Positions 1 through 11,900 of a stretch of 64,000 bases of DNA are shown piece after piece (positions within the stretch are counted from its first letter, which is position 1; each line of letters opens with the position of its first letter). The translations under genes were made by a program, and so were the position numbers. This stretch comes from Streptomyces capitiformicae. GTDB lineage: Bacteria; Actinomycetota; Actinomycetes; Streptomycetales; Streptomycetaceae. Under the pieces are notes generated by a model, which was not told the origin of the DNA, did not search any database, and saw only the letters and a program-made list of their open reading frames with translations. The stretch lies in contig NZ_CP022161.1 in assembly GCF_002214185.1 (NCBI RefSeq), forward strand, positions 7,199,486 to 7,263,485. The letters run 5' to 3'.

Positions 1-252
1 CCGCACGTGGCGGCATGAGTCGAGAAAAGCGAGTTCAGGGACCAGAGCCGCCCGCATCCATAAACGGAATAGAGAACTCCTGTTCCTGCTGGGGCGTGAG
101 TCTATGTGTGCCTCGAGGACTTTCAAGAGGTCTTGAGGTGAACGTGAGGTTCTACATGAGACCGCGATCCGGATGAAACAATCTGGTCCAGACCTGCCGT
201 CCGGTCCGTCGGACGGCGCTGACGCCAAGCCCGCGCCGTCGGCACACGCAAA
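1..252. other. left-edge intergenic stretch, no gene supported
   Basis: I see no coding region with convincing codon bias on either strand between the window edge and the terminator that starts at 253. The open frame beginning at 173 on the plus strand runs through the terminator and then antisense to the WXG100-like gene, so I treat it as a shadow. Promoter elements or the 3' end of a gene to the left cannot be assigned from this much sequence. Confidence 0.5.
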
Positions 253-292
253 GGGGTGCCGGCCCGGGAAGGGGATTCCGGGCCGGCACCCC
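253..292 (-). terminator. strong hairpin terminator after the WXG100-like gene
   Basis: A perfect 15-bp inverted repeat (253-267 pairs with 278-292) encloses a 10-nt loop. It lies 21 bp past the stop of the minus-strand gene at 314-619. The stem is almost entirely G-C and no U-tract follows, which is usual for Streptomyces terminators. It probably ends transcription of the ESX-type gene and could also insulate it from genes to the left. Confidence 0.8.
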
Positions 293-313
293 TGGATGAA
301 GCGGTGGCGTCGG

Positions 314-619
314 TTACCTACCAGCCGGGATGCTGCTCGCGATCTGGCCGTCCAGGTTCTTCACGGAGTCCTTGACCGACACGAACTGCTTGGCGAACTC
401 CCTGATGTTCTGCACCGCCTCCGTCACCGACTTGTTGAAGTTCATGTAGGAGTCCTGCAGCGCCGGGCTGGACTGCTGCAGCACCAGGCCGTTGCCAAGG
501 AGATCCACGACATCCCGCTGCAGACTCTCCAGCTGGGGCACGAGCGTGCTGTCGACAGCGGTGGTGAGCTTGGCGGCCGTGGAGTCTACCTGCTCGTCAT
601 CGACGTGGGTCTTGCCCAT
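314..619 (-). CDS. WXG100/ESX-like small protein
   Basis: This encodes 101 residues starting at an ATG with AGAGGA a few bases upstream. The size, the predicted all-helical character, the lack of a signal peptide and the lack of cysteines fit the WXG100 (EsxA/B-like) superfamily of type VII secretion substrates and chaperone partners. I do not see a clean WxG turn, so the family call rests on size, helix pattern and neighbours. The helices contain DSTAAKLTTAVDSTLVPQLE and a second stretch ending FAKQFVSVKDSVKNLDGQI, separated near the middle by a loop around residues 45-52. It is last in a minus-strand pair with the coiled-coil gene at 793-2658, and hairpins lie on both sides. It may form a secretion dimer with its neighbour or with the N-domain of the giant protein; that is inference. 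Confidence 0.65.
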   Translation of the reverse strand: MGKTHVDDEQVDSTAAKLTTAVDSTLVPQLESLQRDVVDLLGNGLVLQQSSPALQDSYMNFNKSVTEAVQNIREFAKQFVSVKDSVKNLDGQIASSIPAGR

Positions 620-686
620 GGTGTCCTCTTTCGCGTTTCGGTGCGTCCGGTCGCGACCGGACGTGCACCTTGGTGATGGAACTGCC

Positions 687-706
687 GGGCCCGCGGATGC
701 GGGCCC
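687..706 (-). terminator. 8-bp GC hairpin between the two ESX-type genes
   Basis: GGGCCCGC at 687-694 pairs perfectly with GCGGGCCC at 699-706 around a GGAT tetraloop. Together with the hairpin at 713-745 it separates the two minus-strand genes, so the small gene may have its own promoter or depend on partial readthrough. Confidence 0.55.
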
Positions 707-712
707 TTGGGG

Positions 713-745
713 CCCTGCGGGCGCCGGGGGGAGGCGCCCGCAGGG
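713..745 (-). terminator. 13-bp hairpin terminator after the coiled-coil gene
   Basis: A perfect 13-bp inverted repeat (713-725 with 733-745, 7-nt loop) lies 47 bp past the stop of the gene that ends at 793. It is a good candidate for the main terminator of that gene on the minus strand. Confidence 0.7.
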
Positions 746-792
746 AGTACAGGGGGTGAGGGCCGACGGGCGTCCGGCCCTTCAGCGGGAGA

Positions 793-2658
793 TCAGCGCC
801 AGTTCTCGCCGATCATCCCCAGAGGGGGCTCGTCGCCGTAGCGCTCGTGCTGGGTGATGGAGTCCTTCAGGTACCACTCGCCGTACCGGTTCTTCTGCCA
901 GACCTCCTGGATCTCGCCCTTGTCGTCGGCGACATAGCGGCTTATGTCCGCGGTGACGACGTGCAGGCCGGAGCCGTCGGGGTTCGTGTAGTCGGTACGC
1001 GTGGCGTTGCCGGGCAGGTTGGAGGTCGTTGTCCCCGGCGAGAAGGAGCCGTCGGCTGGTTTCCCGGTCGCGTCGACCATCGGCTTGTCCACGGTCAGGT
1101 AGGCGGGTGGCCGCTCCAGGTACTCCATCGGCGCCTGCCCGACAGCAACCGCGTCGATATCGGGGTTGGACGACTCCTCCGGGCCCTCGGCCGGTCTGGC
1201 CTCGTTCTGCATCGTCCAGTCACCGTCGGGCGCCTTGAGCCACACCTGCAAGGTGTTGCCCTTCTCGTCGGTGACGTACCGCCTCATGAACCCCTTGCCG
1301 TAGAACTCGTCGTTCGCGTCCACGTAGACCTTGGTGACCTTGCCGTCGGAGCCCTGGGTGGTCGTCACGGAGTCGCCCTCACGGGCGAGTGATCGGTAGG
1401 TCTCGGTGTACGACATCCCGTTCTTGTTGGTGATCGTCGTTGTCGTCTCGACCGGGTTGCCGTTCTTGTCGACCTCGATCTCACCGTCGGCGTTCAGCTT
1501 GTACTCGATCTTCGTGTGGCCGTTGTCGTCGTTCCGCTCGTAGGTGGTGGGTACAGGGGGCGGTGGGGTCTCCGCCGGGGCGTCCCCGCCGAGTTCGCGG
1601 TTCATGTGCAGCGGGTTGGGTTCGCCGCTCTCCGGGGTCCAGGCCGGTTTCTTCTCCAGCTCTTCCTGCTCCGAGGCGTAGGCCTTCTGCATGTCCTCGG
1701 CCCGCTGCCGCAGCGGTTCCTCGTCCTTGTCGAGCTGTTTCTGCGCCTCTTCGGTCGCGGCCTGGTCCTTCCACAGGTCCTGCTGCTTCTTGTCCAGCTC
1801 GTCCCATTCGGGGGTGAAGGCGTCCTGTTCCTTCCGCAGGGCGTCCCGCTCCAGGTTCAGGTCGTTCTGCTCCTTCTCCTGCTTGCCTTCCAGGGCCTTC
1901 TGCGCGGAGTCCTGTTCCTTCCAGAGGTCCTGCTGTTTGCGCTGCAGCTCATCCATCTGCTCGCGGGACGGTTGCTGCCCCTTGGCGAGTGCCGCCCGTT
2001 CTTCGTCCAGGGCGTCCTGCTTGGCCGTGAAGTCCGCCTCCAGTTCGGCGCGCTCGGCCTTCTGCCGCTGCCACAGCTCCTGTTGCCGCTGGGTGAGTTC
2101 CTCCTGCCGCTGCCGCAAGGGCTCCTGCCGTTTCTGGAGCTCTTCCTGCTGCTTGGTGAGGTCCTCCTGGCGCTTCGCCTGGGCGTTCTGCTCCTTCTGC
2201 AGAGCCGCCCGCTTCTTCTCCAACTCCTGGCGCTGTCGCTCCAGGTAGAGCTGCCCGGGTCTGTGCTTCCGCTCCAGGTTCGCGGCCTCGGCCCGTTTGT
2301 AGAGGGCGTCCTGCCGCTGCTTGTAGCCGTCGTTCGCCGCCTTGATGTTCTGGCGCTGGTAGGCCGCCGCCATCGTCGCGGCGTTGGCCGCGATCCCGGC
2401 GTCGTTGTCGTAGAAGGCCTTGCCGATCTCGTCGAGGAGGTTGCCGAGGTCGGTCATGACCTGCCAGCCCTCGGTGAACGCCTTCTGCCAGGCGCCGGAG
2501 AAGTGCGACAGTGCCTCGGCCGTGTCCCCGCGGGGCCCGATGTCGCCGGCCTCGAAGCTGTGCTTCACGCCCGAGGGGACATCCATTTCATCGCGGAGAT
2601 GCCAGATCTGACGGGCGAGGGCGTACATCAGATCGTAGTCGATCGATACGCGGGTCAC
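793..2658 (-). CDS. ESX-type N-domain protein with long charged coiled coil
   Basis: I chose the GTG at 2658 because GAAAGGA lies at ideal spacing upstream and the protein-like sequence starts there (VTRVSIDYDLMYALARQIW); the frame is open further upstream but has no family character. The product has 621 residues. Residues 1 to about 115 are helical and resemble WXG100-type or T7SS-associated N-domains (an IWHLRDEMD helix, then FSGAWQKAFTEGWQVM with a W-x(6)-G-W pattern). Residues about 130-380 are an extreme Q/E/K/R-rich coiled coil built from variants of RQEELQKRQ and KEQDAL. A short proline segment (TPPPPVPTTYE) follows, then a beta-type domain with DGEIEVDKNGNPVE-like hairpins. No signal peptide is seen. 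It is divergent from the giant T7SS-type gene with 262 bp between starts. It probably acts as a partner, scaffold or secreted substrate of the same system; the exact role is unknown to me. Confidence 0.7.
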   Translation of the reverse strand: MTRVSIDYDLMYALARQIWHLRDEMDVPSGVKHSFEAGDIGPRGDTAEALSHFSGAWQKAFTEGWQVMTDLGNLLDEIGKAFYDNDAGIAANAATMAAAYQRQNIKAANDGYKQRQDALYKRAEAANLERKHRPGQLYLERQRQELEKKRAALQKEQNAQAKRQEDLTKQQEELQKRQEPLRQRQEELTQRQQELWQRQKAERAELEADFTAKQDALDEERAALAKGQQPSREQMDELQRKQQDLWKEQDSAQKALEGKQEKEQNDLNLERDALRKEQDAFTPEWDELDKKQQDLWKDQAATEEAQKQLDKDEEPLRQRAEDMQKAYASEQEELEKKPAWTPESGEPNPLHMNRELGGDAPAETPPPPVPTTYERNDDNGHTKIEYKLNADGEIEVDKNGNPVETTTTITNKNGMSYTETYRSLAREGDSVTTTQGSDGKVTKVYVDANDEFYGKGFMRRYVTDEKGNTLQVWLKAPDGDWTMQNEARPAEGPEESSNPDIDAVAVGQAPMEYLERPPAYLTVDKPMVDATGKPADGSFSPGTTTSNLPGNATRTDYTNPDGSGLHVVTADISRYVADDKGEIQEVWQKNRYGEWYLKDSITQHERYGDEPPLGMIGENWR

Positions 2659-2920
2659 GTAATTCCGTCCTTTCTTCCGGCATTCGGGCCGAGGCGGCAG
2701 AGGTGTTCGTGATGCCGAACAAGCGGTGGCATCGTGTCCGCCCTGTAGACGCAGAGACGGACCCGAAAGGTTCAAAAGAATTTCGCCCGGCCCCCTACTG
2801 ACCAGCAGGTATGTGGTTTCGGTCACTTCATTGAACTGGCGGTCCCCTTGAATACGTCACCAGGAAGCAATCCGCATGCAAAGGGCTGGCCCTTGCGCCG
2901 TGGACATCTTGGAGGATCTT
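2659..2920. promoter_or_regulatory. divergent promoter region of the T7SS-type locus
   Basis: This 262-bp region separates the minus-strand coiled-coil gene from the plus-strand giant gene, so both promoters should lie here. A strong ribosome binding site (GGAGG at 2911-2915) sits 5 bases before the GTG at 2921 and fixes the start of the giant gene. The stretch around 2760-2830 is locally AT-richer than its surroundings. I could not pick out convincing -35/-10 pairs or an operator. Confidence 0.5.
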
Positions 2921-5900
2921 GTGGCCGGCTCTGGCGACCTGGGTGAAGTGGTGGTGGGGTACAACGGAAATCCTGTCGTCGGGAACCCTCGTGTCATCGA
3001 CGGCTTCACACGGGATTTCCGCCTGCTTCGGGATCTGTCAGCCGACGTCGACGCCGGCCTCGACAACATGCTGCGGACCGCGTCGGACGGCGGCTTCGAG
3101 GGGAAGACGGCGGACGCCCTGCGCAACTACGTGCAGCAGTCGCTCAAGAAGTTCATGGCGAACGCCCGCAGCGCCTTCGACCTCGCGGCCTCGGCCACGG
3201 CCAGATACGCGAACGCCCTGCGGGAGGCCCAGGGCCGGGCGGGGAGCGCCGTGGAACGAAGCCACGCGGTGGAGATGCCCCCGCCCGGCGAGCCGGTCCC
3301 CGCGGAATACACCGCCGCGATGAACGACGTCCAGGCCGAGCTCGACTTCATCACCGGCGAGGCCAAGATCCTTGAGGACTCCCTCAGGTCGGCAGCCGAC
3401 ATGGTGTCCTCGCCGGTCGCGCCGCCGAAGAAGAATTTCAAGCAGAGGCTCGTCGAAGGGCTCTGGAAGGCGCTGGAGATCATCACGATCGTGGTCTCGA
3501 TCGCGGCGATGATCGTCGGCGGCCCGCTGGGGCTGTTGGCGTTCGGCCTGAGCGCTGTCCTCTTCGGCAAGGCACTGGTGGACTACAGCCAGGGCAAGCT
3601 CAACGGCGTCGGCCTCGGCCTTGCCTTCCTCGGCGTGCTCTTCCCGTCGACCAAGGGCCTCACCACGGCCAGCGGACTGCTGCGCATGCTCAAGTCCGGC
3701 GCCAGTATCGGCCTGAGGGGCGCCGGCAGGGCCCTCTCCGCCGGAGGCCGGCTCGTGCTGCAGGGCGGCAAGCTGGTGATGGCGCCCCGGACGCTGGCCG
3801 CCCTGACCGGCCAGGGGATGCTGAAGCTGTTCCAGGCCGGCGGTCGCATGTTCGCCACCGGCATGTCCCGGCTGCCCGGCCTCCTCGCCGGCACGCCCCG
3901 GGCGATCGGGTCGGCGCTGCGGATGGCGGGTGGCTTGGCCAGGAGCACGTGGCAGTGGGGGCGGTTCGCGCTGCGCCGCGACTTCTTCATGGCCACCGCC
4001 TTCGTCGGCGGAGGCATGGGCCGACGGCTGGGCGTCTACGCGCTCACCAACCTGGGCCGGGCCTTCGACTTCGCGGTGGCGGCGCTCCTGCCGCTCCGCT
4101 ACGCCGAACTCGCCAAGTACGGCTTCCGGGGTGCCTGGCGCATGGGCATCCTCGAACGCGGCCTGCTCCAGAAGTCCTCGATCCGCGGTGCCCTCGGCAG
4201 GGCTGCGGGCGCGGCGGGCTCCGTCGGCGACCTGGCCGGGAGGACCGGCCGAGGGCTGAGCACCCCCGACGCCGCGAGGCCGCTCGGGGAACGCGGCAAG
4301 CTGGTCGTGCCCGGCACCCGGGCCTGGGACGACGCGGTCGATGAGCTGACCGAGTTCATGCCCCCGCCGACCGTGCTCGCGCGCTCGACGAGCGCCAGCT
4401 CCCTGCCCCGCTTCACCGGGATGCCCTCGGGCCGGTTCTCCAGCACGCTCGACGACCTCGTGGAGCCGGCCGCCTTCCGGGACCTGGACGCCCTCGGCTC
4501 CCGCTCCGGCCCCCTGCTGCGGGGCGGCAGTATCGATGTGGCCGATCTGGGCGCCGGTGGGCTGCTGTCCCCGCGGTTCCGCAACGCCCTCGACGCCCTG
4601 GACGACCTCGACGAGTTGGCGGGGACCGGTACGGCCGTCCGGTCCCCTCTGCTGGAGCGGCCGCAGAGCGCGGTCACCCGGCTGCGGGACCTGGACGCCT
4701 TCGCGGGCCTGGACCGCACCGGGGCCGGACTGCTGAAGCCCATGGACGAGCTGGCGGAGCTGGCGCCCTTCAGCATCGACGGCAAGTTCGGCGGACTGAC
4801 CACCGCCCAGGTGCGCAAGATCCTCGACGGTGAGATCGACCTGGTGGACGTCGCACCGGACGGGGTGATCCTGCGCATCGGCAAGACCGACCCGGTGAAC
4901 GTCCATGTCGGGCTGAAGGACGAGGTGACGGTCCGCGTCCTCGCCCCCGACGAGCTGGGCACCGGCCCACTGGCGGGGAAGGTCACCGGAGCGGACTCGC
5001 CGGCGAGCCTCGGCTTCAAGCTCGACGAGCTGGCCCGGCTGCTCCCGGGCTCCCCCGCAGACGTGGGCCGTGCACGGGAGTTGCTGGGGCTGGGGCCGCT
5101 GAAGACCGACCTCGCCACCAAGCCGGTCACCGCACAGACCGGGTTCCCCCCGCTCACCCTGCGCGAGATCATCACCGGCGGTGCCGTCGGCAAGACCGGC
5201 GCCGACCGCTTCCAGGCCTGGGTCAGGGCGCAGAACGCCGCCCTCGACCTCGACACGGCCGGCCAGAAGCTCTCCCAGGTCACCGACCTGCCCACCGCGT
5301 CGCCCCTGCACCGCGCCGAGGCCGAACTGGACCTGAGCGCAGCCGAGGTGAAGTTCAATCACGCGCGGCTCGAGTTCGACCGGCTCGGCACGAACCTGGA
5401 CACCGTCCACCAGAACATCACGGTGATGATGGCCCGCCTGGACGGTCCGGGGGCGAACCTGCCCACCGGCGAACTCCGGCTGCTGGACGACCTGGCACAG
5501 CCCACCGGGCGGTGGATCACGATGGAGCCCGGGGAGCAGGTCACCTACGTGCTCAGAACGGACGCCGGGATCGTCCCGGACGTCAGGGTGGAGATGGTCG
5601 ACGGCCACTTCACCGTCACCGCGCCCGACGGCATCGTCACCAGGTTCGGCCCGGACGGCGCGCCCCTGCGCGTCGACGTCCCGGTGCGCCCGGAGGCGCC
5701 GGCGGGCCCGTCGATGGCCGGTGGCGCCGCACCGGCGCAGATGAACGTACCGGCCCTGCCGGAGGTCCACTGGCTGGTGCGACAGGACATGGACTTCTCG
5801 GCGTCGAGCCTCAAGTCCGGCATGAAGACGCACCTGACCGTGGACGGTCTCGTCCCGGTCAAACTCGACGGCAACATCACACCGCTCCAGGCCGTGTCCA

Positions 5901-8900
5901 CAACCAATGCCAAGGCATTCAAGGAGAACAGCCCGTTCACCGCGTTCTCCCCGCCGGGCAGCATCGCCAAGAGTTACGGGAACCAGGAGATCGGACTGGA
6001 TCTCGTCGCCCTGAGCAGAGACATCAACAGCGGTGTCGACGGCGTCAAGGACCTGCGGATCATTTCCAACACCCAGCTGCAGCAGGACATCCTGACCGAG
6101 ATCCGGCTCAGGGTCGGGGACACGCAGCTGGAGGTCCCGACCACGTTCAGCCATATGACCAGCACCAAGGAGATCCAGAGTTTCCTCAAACAGAACGGCG
6201 TCTCCACGGGGATGGCCACCAAGGTGACCCCGGACGTCAAGGCCCTCCTGCAGGTGCGCCGCGACAACACCTGGCTGGTGCAGGGGACCATTCCGAACCA
6301 GTATCTGACCGGCCCGTACGCGACCGTCGACTCCCTGAAGTTCGTACCGTCCGCGCCGGACACACCGCTTGCGGCGCCCGGGAGCGTGCTGGAGAACGCG
6401 GGCCGGGCTTCCGGCTCCGGACTCCCGCCCGCCCAGAACCTCAAACTGGGGCCCAAGCCCGACGACTTCTACATGTCCCAGGTCGACATCGAGGAGCTGC
6501 GGGGCGTCAAGCTCGTCCGGCAGGACGACTTCCACCACCTCGACGTCGACATCAAGGGCCTGCGCAAGTCGCACTTCGACCCCGACCTCGGCATGGTCCC
6601 GGCCAATCCAGAGGGCAGGACCACGGCCTTCCAGCATGTGGCGGGAGCCGAGAACGCGTCACGGAAGAGCAACAGCCCCTTCACGTCCTTCGCCGCCACG
6701 GGCGGTCACAAGGTGTACGGCAACACGGAGTTCACCCTCGACGCCTACAAGCTGGGGACGGACATCAAGTCGGGGAAGCTGCCGAACGTGGGGATCCTGC
6801 CGGCCCACAGCCTTCAGAAACTCATCGGCGACCAGATCGAGTGGACGATCGGGAAACGTCTCGACTTCCTCTCCGGGCTCACCGCCGACAGCACCCGGCA
6901 GGACGTCGTCGGCTTCCTCAAGGCCAACGACGTCAATCTCGTCGGCAAGGGCGGCAAGGACATGAGCGGCAAGCTCGCCTCGGATGTCCGTGTCCTGCTC
7001 AACACCACCCGTGACCAGGAATGGCTGATCAAGGGCACCATTCCCAAGAGCTATCTGGAGGGTCCGTACCCCACGGCGGCAGCGTCCTCCGGCACGGGTG
7101 ACGCGCTGTCGGCCGGCCCGCTCAGGGGTCTCGACGAGGCCGCCGGCGACCTCCGTCTGTCGGACACGTTCAAGGCGGACTTCGAGGCGAAACCCGTCTT
7201 CGTCGAACTGCGCGGCCCCGAGGGCGTGAACTCCGGCACTCTGCGTGTCGGCGAACTGGCGCTGCTGGACGACATGCAGCGGCCCACCGGGCAATGGATC
7301 ACGTTCGAGTCCGGCACGGAACTCAGCTGGGCGCTCAGGAACGACACAGGGATCATCCCCGGCACCCATGTGCGGATGGGTGACGACGGCTTCGTCGTCA
7401 CCACCCCGGACGGCACCTTCAAGGTCGGCCCGACCGGTGAGCGCATGGCCTTCGACGGCCCGGCGGTCCCGGCCGCTCCCGTAACAACCGCTATGACGCC
7501 GCCTCCGGCTCCGCTGGCACCGCCGCCTCCTGCCGTTCTGTCCGCTCCCCCGGTTCCTCATGCTCCTTCCGCGCCCCCCGTTCCGCCGCTCGGCAAGGGA
7601 ATCGGGGGAATGGCACCGGTTCCACCGCCCTCCGCGGGCGCACACGGGTTGGGGTCGGGACTGGATGCCGGGACCCCCGTGGTCAGGCACACACCGGGCG
7701 GGGACACCTCGCACTGGGTGATCGACGGCAAGGCGACGTTCGGACGCTACAAGATCAGGAACACCGAAGACGGCTCCGTTTCCCTCGTCTCCGCCAGCGA
7801 TCGCGCGTGGGCGACGCTCGACAACGCCGCCGCCTCACGCCAGGTGTTCGAGACGGAACAGCTGAAGAGGGCGGCCGAGCAGCTGAAGAAGGCGGATCTG
7901 CAGGAGGGCGGGAAGTACCTGAGTTCGGGGTACCGGTCGATCAATCCGCTGCTGGCCGCGTTCGAGGAGGCCGGGTTCACGGCGGCACAGGTGCGACAGG
8001 TGGGTTTCGACTTCTCGGACCGGGCCGCGGACGTTCTGGAGAACTGGAAGCGGGTGGCCACGGAACGCGGGTACGCGTCGCGGCAGGTGACGGAGTCCTG
8101 GGACATGCAGGACCTGCACAGGTGGCATGAGAGCATCAAGTCCATCCATCGGGCGTGGGACGACTTCCCGTCCCCGGCGATCCCGGGCAACACCGTGGTG
8201 CGCGGCGACAGCCAGCAGCTCTTCTCGTCGTTCGACGGGATCCTGGATCCGGCGCACTACCCGGGAGGCGGGTACCACGACGTCGGGAGGACCATCTCCT
8301 GGCCGGGGATCATGTCCACGACCACGGGGAGCGCCACCACACACAACTTCGTGAACTCCAAGGCCGTGATCTGGAAGTTCGACGTGCCGGAGCAAGGCCA
8401 TCCGGGCCGGGTGCTGGGGTCGGAGAACCTGGCCGAGGCGGAAGTGACGTTCCCGGTCAACACCCAGATCAAGATCAACCAGGTGCTGGTGCGGGACGGT
8501 GACTTCGCGCACGAACTGATCGGCGAGTTCGGTGACAAGGCCAAGGTCATCGTGTTCGCCGACATCCTTCCCGCCGGCGCTGCGGTCCGCGGGGCCGGTG
8601 ACGAGCTCGCCGGCAGCCTCCGCGCAGGCGACACGTTCACGATGAACGTGCCACGGCTGGACCGCTTCGACGCTCCCGCGCCCCGCGGTGAGACGGTGCC
8701 CCTGCTTCCGGAGCAAGTCGCCGGGACGTCGCACGTGCGGGTGGAGTGGGACCGGGCTCCGCTGGAGGGGGGCGGCTTCACGCTCACCGACGAGGCGGGT
8801 GGCGTACGCCTGGTGTTCGGCGCGGACGAGGCTCTTCAGTTCCGCGACCACCGGGTTCCGGGGACGGACGGCTTCCTGCGGTTCGAGGCCGCACCGGGTC

Positions 8901-11900
8901 CGGACACACTGCCCCGGTGGGTCGGTTCGGACGGGCTGCCGCTGTCCGGGGGTGTGGTGACCGAACCTGTCACGGGCGCGCTCGGCGTGGTCACCGGTGT
9001 GAAGGTGGGGACGCCCGACGGGGCCTGGACTGCCCGGTTCGACCTCGACGGCACACGGCTGTCCGAGGAACTGCGGCTCTCCGGCCACGCCGGTGGTGCG
9101 TTGACCGACGCACGGCTGGTCACGACGGTCACCCGAGGGCCGGGCGGTGAGATGGTGCCGACCCTCCGGCTGTCCGCGCCGGGGCTGGGCGACGGGGCCT
9201 TCTCCGTCGTACGGCTGCCGGGTGGTGACGCGGCCGGGCGGCTGCCGGCCGGGGGCTTCGCGGTGACCGACCTGACGAACGGCGACCGGTTCGTCTTCGA
9301 CCGCGCGGGCCGGTTCATGGACCTCCCGGCGGACGCCCCGCCGATACGGCTGGAGACGGCCGGGGCGGCCCTGCCGGACCCGAACGTCGGCCCGCTGACG
9401 GCCCTCGACGACTTCGGCGGCCCGCTGTCCGAGCGGTTCCCGCTGCACTCCATCCCCGAGCACAACACCCTGGACGGCGCCGCGACCGACCTGCCGCGGA
9501 TCGAGCTGCCCGGTGCCGACGCGCCGGCCGTCGCGCGTGCCGCGGACGTCGCGCTGCCCGCCGACCTGCCCCTCACGCGCCTGACCGAGTTCCAGGACAT
9601 GCCGCTGTCCGGCGTGGGCGACCTGGCCGGGCTGGAGTTCCGGATCGCCGGTGGCACCGCCGCCGACGGCGTGCCCGGTACGTTCCGGCTGGATGTCACG
9701 CAGGCCGTCCCGACACCTCACGGGGCGGGGCCGCAGCCGCGGTTCACGGTGGAGCGCCTGGACAGCGGCACGTTCCGCGTCACCGACCCGGCCGGCACCA
9801 CCCGCTGGGAGTTCAGCGCCGGGGGTGAGTTCCTCGCCCGTGAGACGGCGCTCGTCGACAACGATCTGGGGCTGCCGTCCGGGCTGTGGTTCAGGAGCAC
9901 GGCCACGACCACGACGGACGGCATGACCGCCAGGATCGTCGGGCTGGTGGGTCCCCGCGAAGTCACCGATTCGTTCCCGCTCACCGTCATCGACCGGACG
10001 CTTCAGGACCGTCTGCCGGGCGGCTTCACCCTGACCGACAGCGTCACGGGCAGCCGCTTCCACTACGACGCCGACCTCAACCTCGCGTTCCGCGATGTGC
10101 CGGCCCGTGACGGCTCCGGATTCCTGCGCTTCACGGAGGGCGCGCCCGACTCACCGCCCGTCCGGCTCGACGACCTGGACGGCTCCTCGGGCCTGGACGA
10201 CCTCGCCGGGATCTTCCAGCGCACCCTGGACGAGGCACCGGGCGGCTCGCGTCCACTCTCCGACGTCACCGACCTGTCCCTCGGTGCCGCTTCGCGCCTG
10301 CCCGGCCTGGACGATGCCGCCGCCCTGCGACTGTCCGACGCCGTGGGAGAGCACGGCGACCAGTGGCTCACCCGGCTGAACCCGGGCGACGCGCCCGACC
10401 TCGACCTTCGCGCGGCCTGGCGAGCTCTGGACGAGCACTGGACCGGGTTCCTGGAAGGGACGCCAGGGATCCGCCTGACCGGCGCGGACGACCTCGCCGA
10501 TCTTGAGATACGGGTGCTGCGCGTACCGTCCACCGACACGGCACCGGGCTCGTTCCGCTTCGAACTCCTCGACCGTGCCCCGGCGGCGGACGGAACGGTC
10601 CGCGGGACGGACTTCACGGTTGAACGGATCCCGGACGGCGGGTTCGCCATCACCGACCCGACCGGGAACACCACGTGGACGTTCGCCCAGGACGGCTCCT
10701 TCCTGGGCCGTGAGGCCGTGCTCACCGGGGAGGGACTCCCCTCCGGCCTGCGAGTCTCAGCGACCCACAACGAGGCGGGCGGGTTCACGCAGGTCGATCT
10801 GCTCGGTCCTGACAGTGCCGTCAGGTCGCTGCGGGTCACCGCCCCGGAGGGCGCGCTCGCCGGGCGGCTGCCCGGTGGCTTCACCCTCACCGACACCGTC
10901 ACCGGCAGCCGCTTCCACTTCGACCGGACCGGCGCCCTCGTCTTCCGCGACCTGCCGGCCCGTGACGGCTCGGGCTTCCTGCGGTTCACGGAGGGCGCGC
11001 ACGGCGCGCAGCCGACCCGGCTGGCCGACCCGCTGTCCGAGCGTTTCCCGCTCACCTCCATCCCGGAGGAAGACCTCCTGGACGACGGGCTCACCGACAT
11101 CTCGGAACTCTTCGACCGCACCCTCGACGAGGCATCGGGCATACGGGCTGCCCTGCCCGAGGACGCGGCCTCGACGGACCTGTCGTCCATCTCCGGAGCC
11201 ATGGAGTTCCTGCATGCCGCACCCGACTCCCACGCCCTGCAGAACCTGGACCTTCCGCATGTGCAGCAGCTCGCGGGCGACGCCACCGACTCGCTGAACA
11301 GGTTCCCCGGGCTGCGGCCCGAACTCCTCCACGACCAGCTCCGCCAGATGACCGCGCAGGCCCACGAGGGGATCCGGCAGGGCGCCGCCACCGTCATGCG
11401 GGAGTACCAGAGCCTGCCGCTGGCCACGCGTCTGGAGGACCTCCAGGGCGGCGGCAGCCGCGTCTTCGGCGACTTCACCGTCACGCCGACCCCGCACGGC
11501 GGCCCCGGCGGCAGCCGCTTCACCGTCACGCACACACCGACGGACCTGACCACTGGCTTCGGCCCCAACCGCGAACTGCTCCACCAGGAGGTGTTCCTCA
11601 GGGGCGGCCCCGCCGAGCTCGACGGGACCAAGCTCGGGCTCACCGGCCGCACGGCCGAGGGCGGTTGGGCCCCCGACTCCATCCAGTTCGTGGGCACGCA
11701 CGTCGCCGACGACGCGTTCACCCTCACGCGCCTCGACCCGAACCTCCCGGCCGAGGTACGCGGCGGCTTCACCGTCACCGACGCCGCCGGCACGACGAAG
11801 TGGCACTACGGCCCGGAGGGCACGCTCGCCCTCAGGGACGTCCAACTCGCCGACGGCCGGGGCATGTTCCGGTTCGAGGCGGGCGCTCCGGACGGGGTGC

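Noticed and set aside
3038..6637. 1199-residue open frame on the minus strand
   Set aside because: It lies entirely antisense to the giant gene, has the Gln/Arg/Glu/His-rich composition of a shadow frame, and shows no domain motif.
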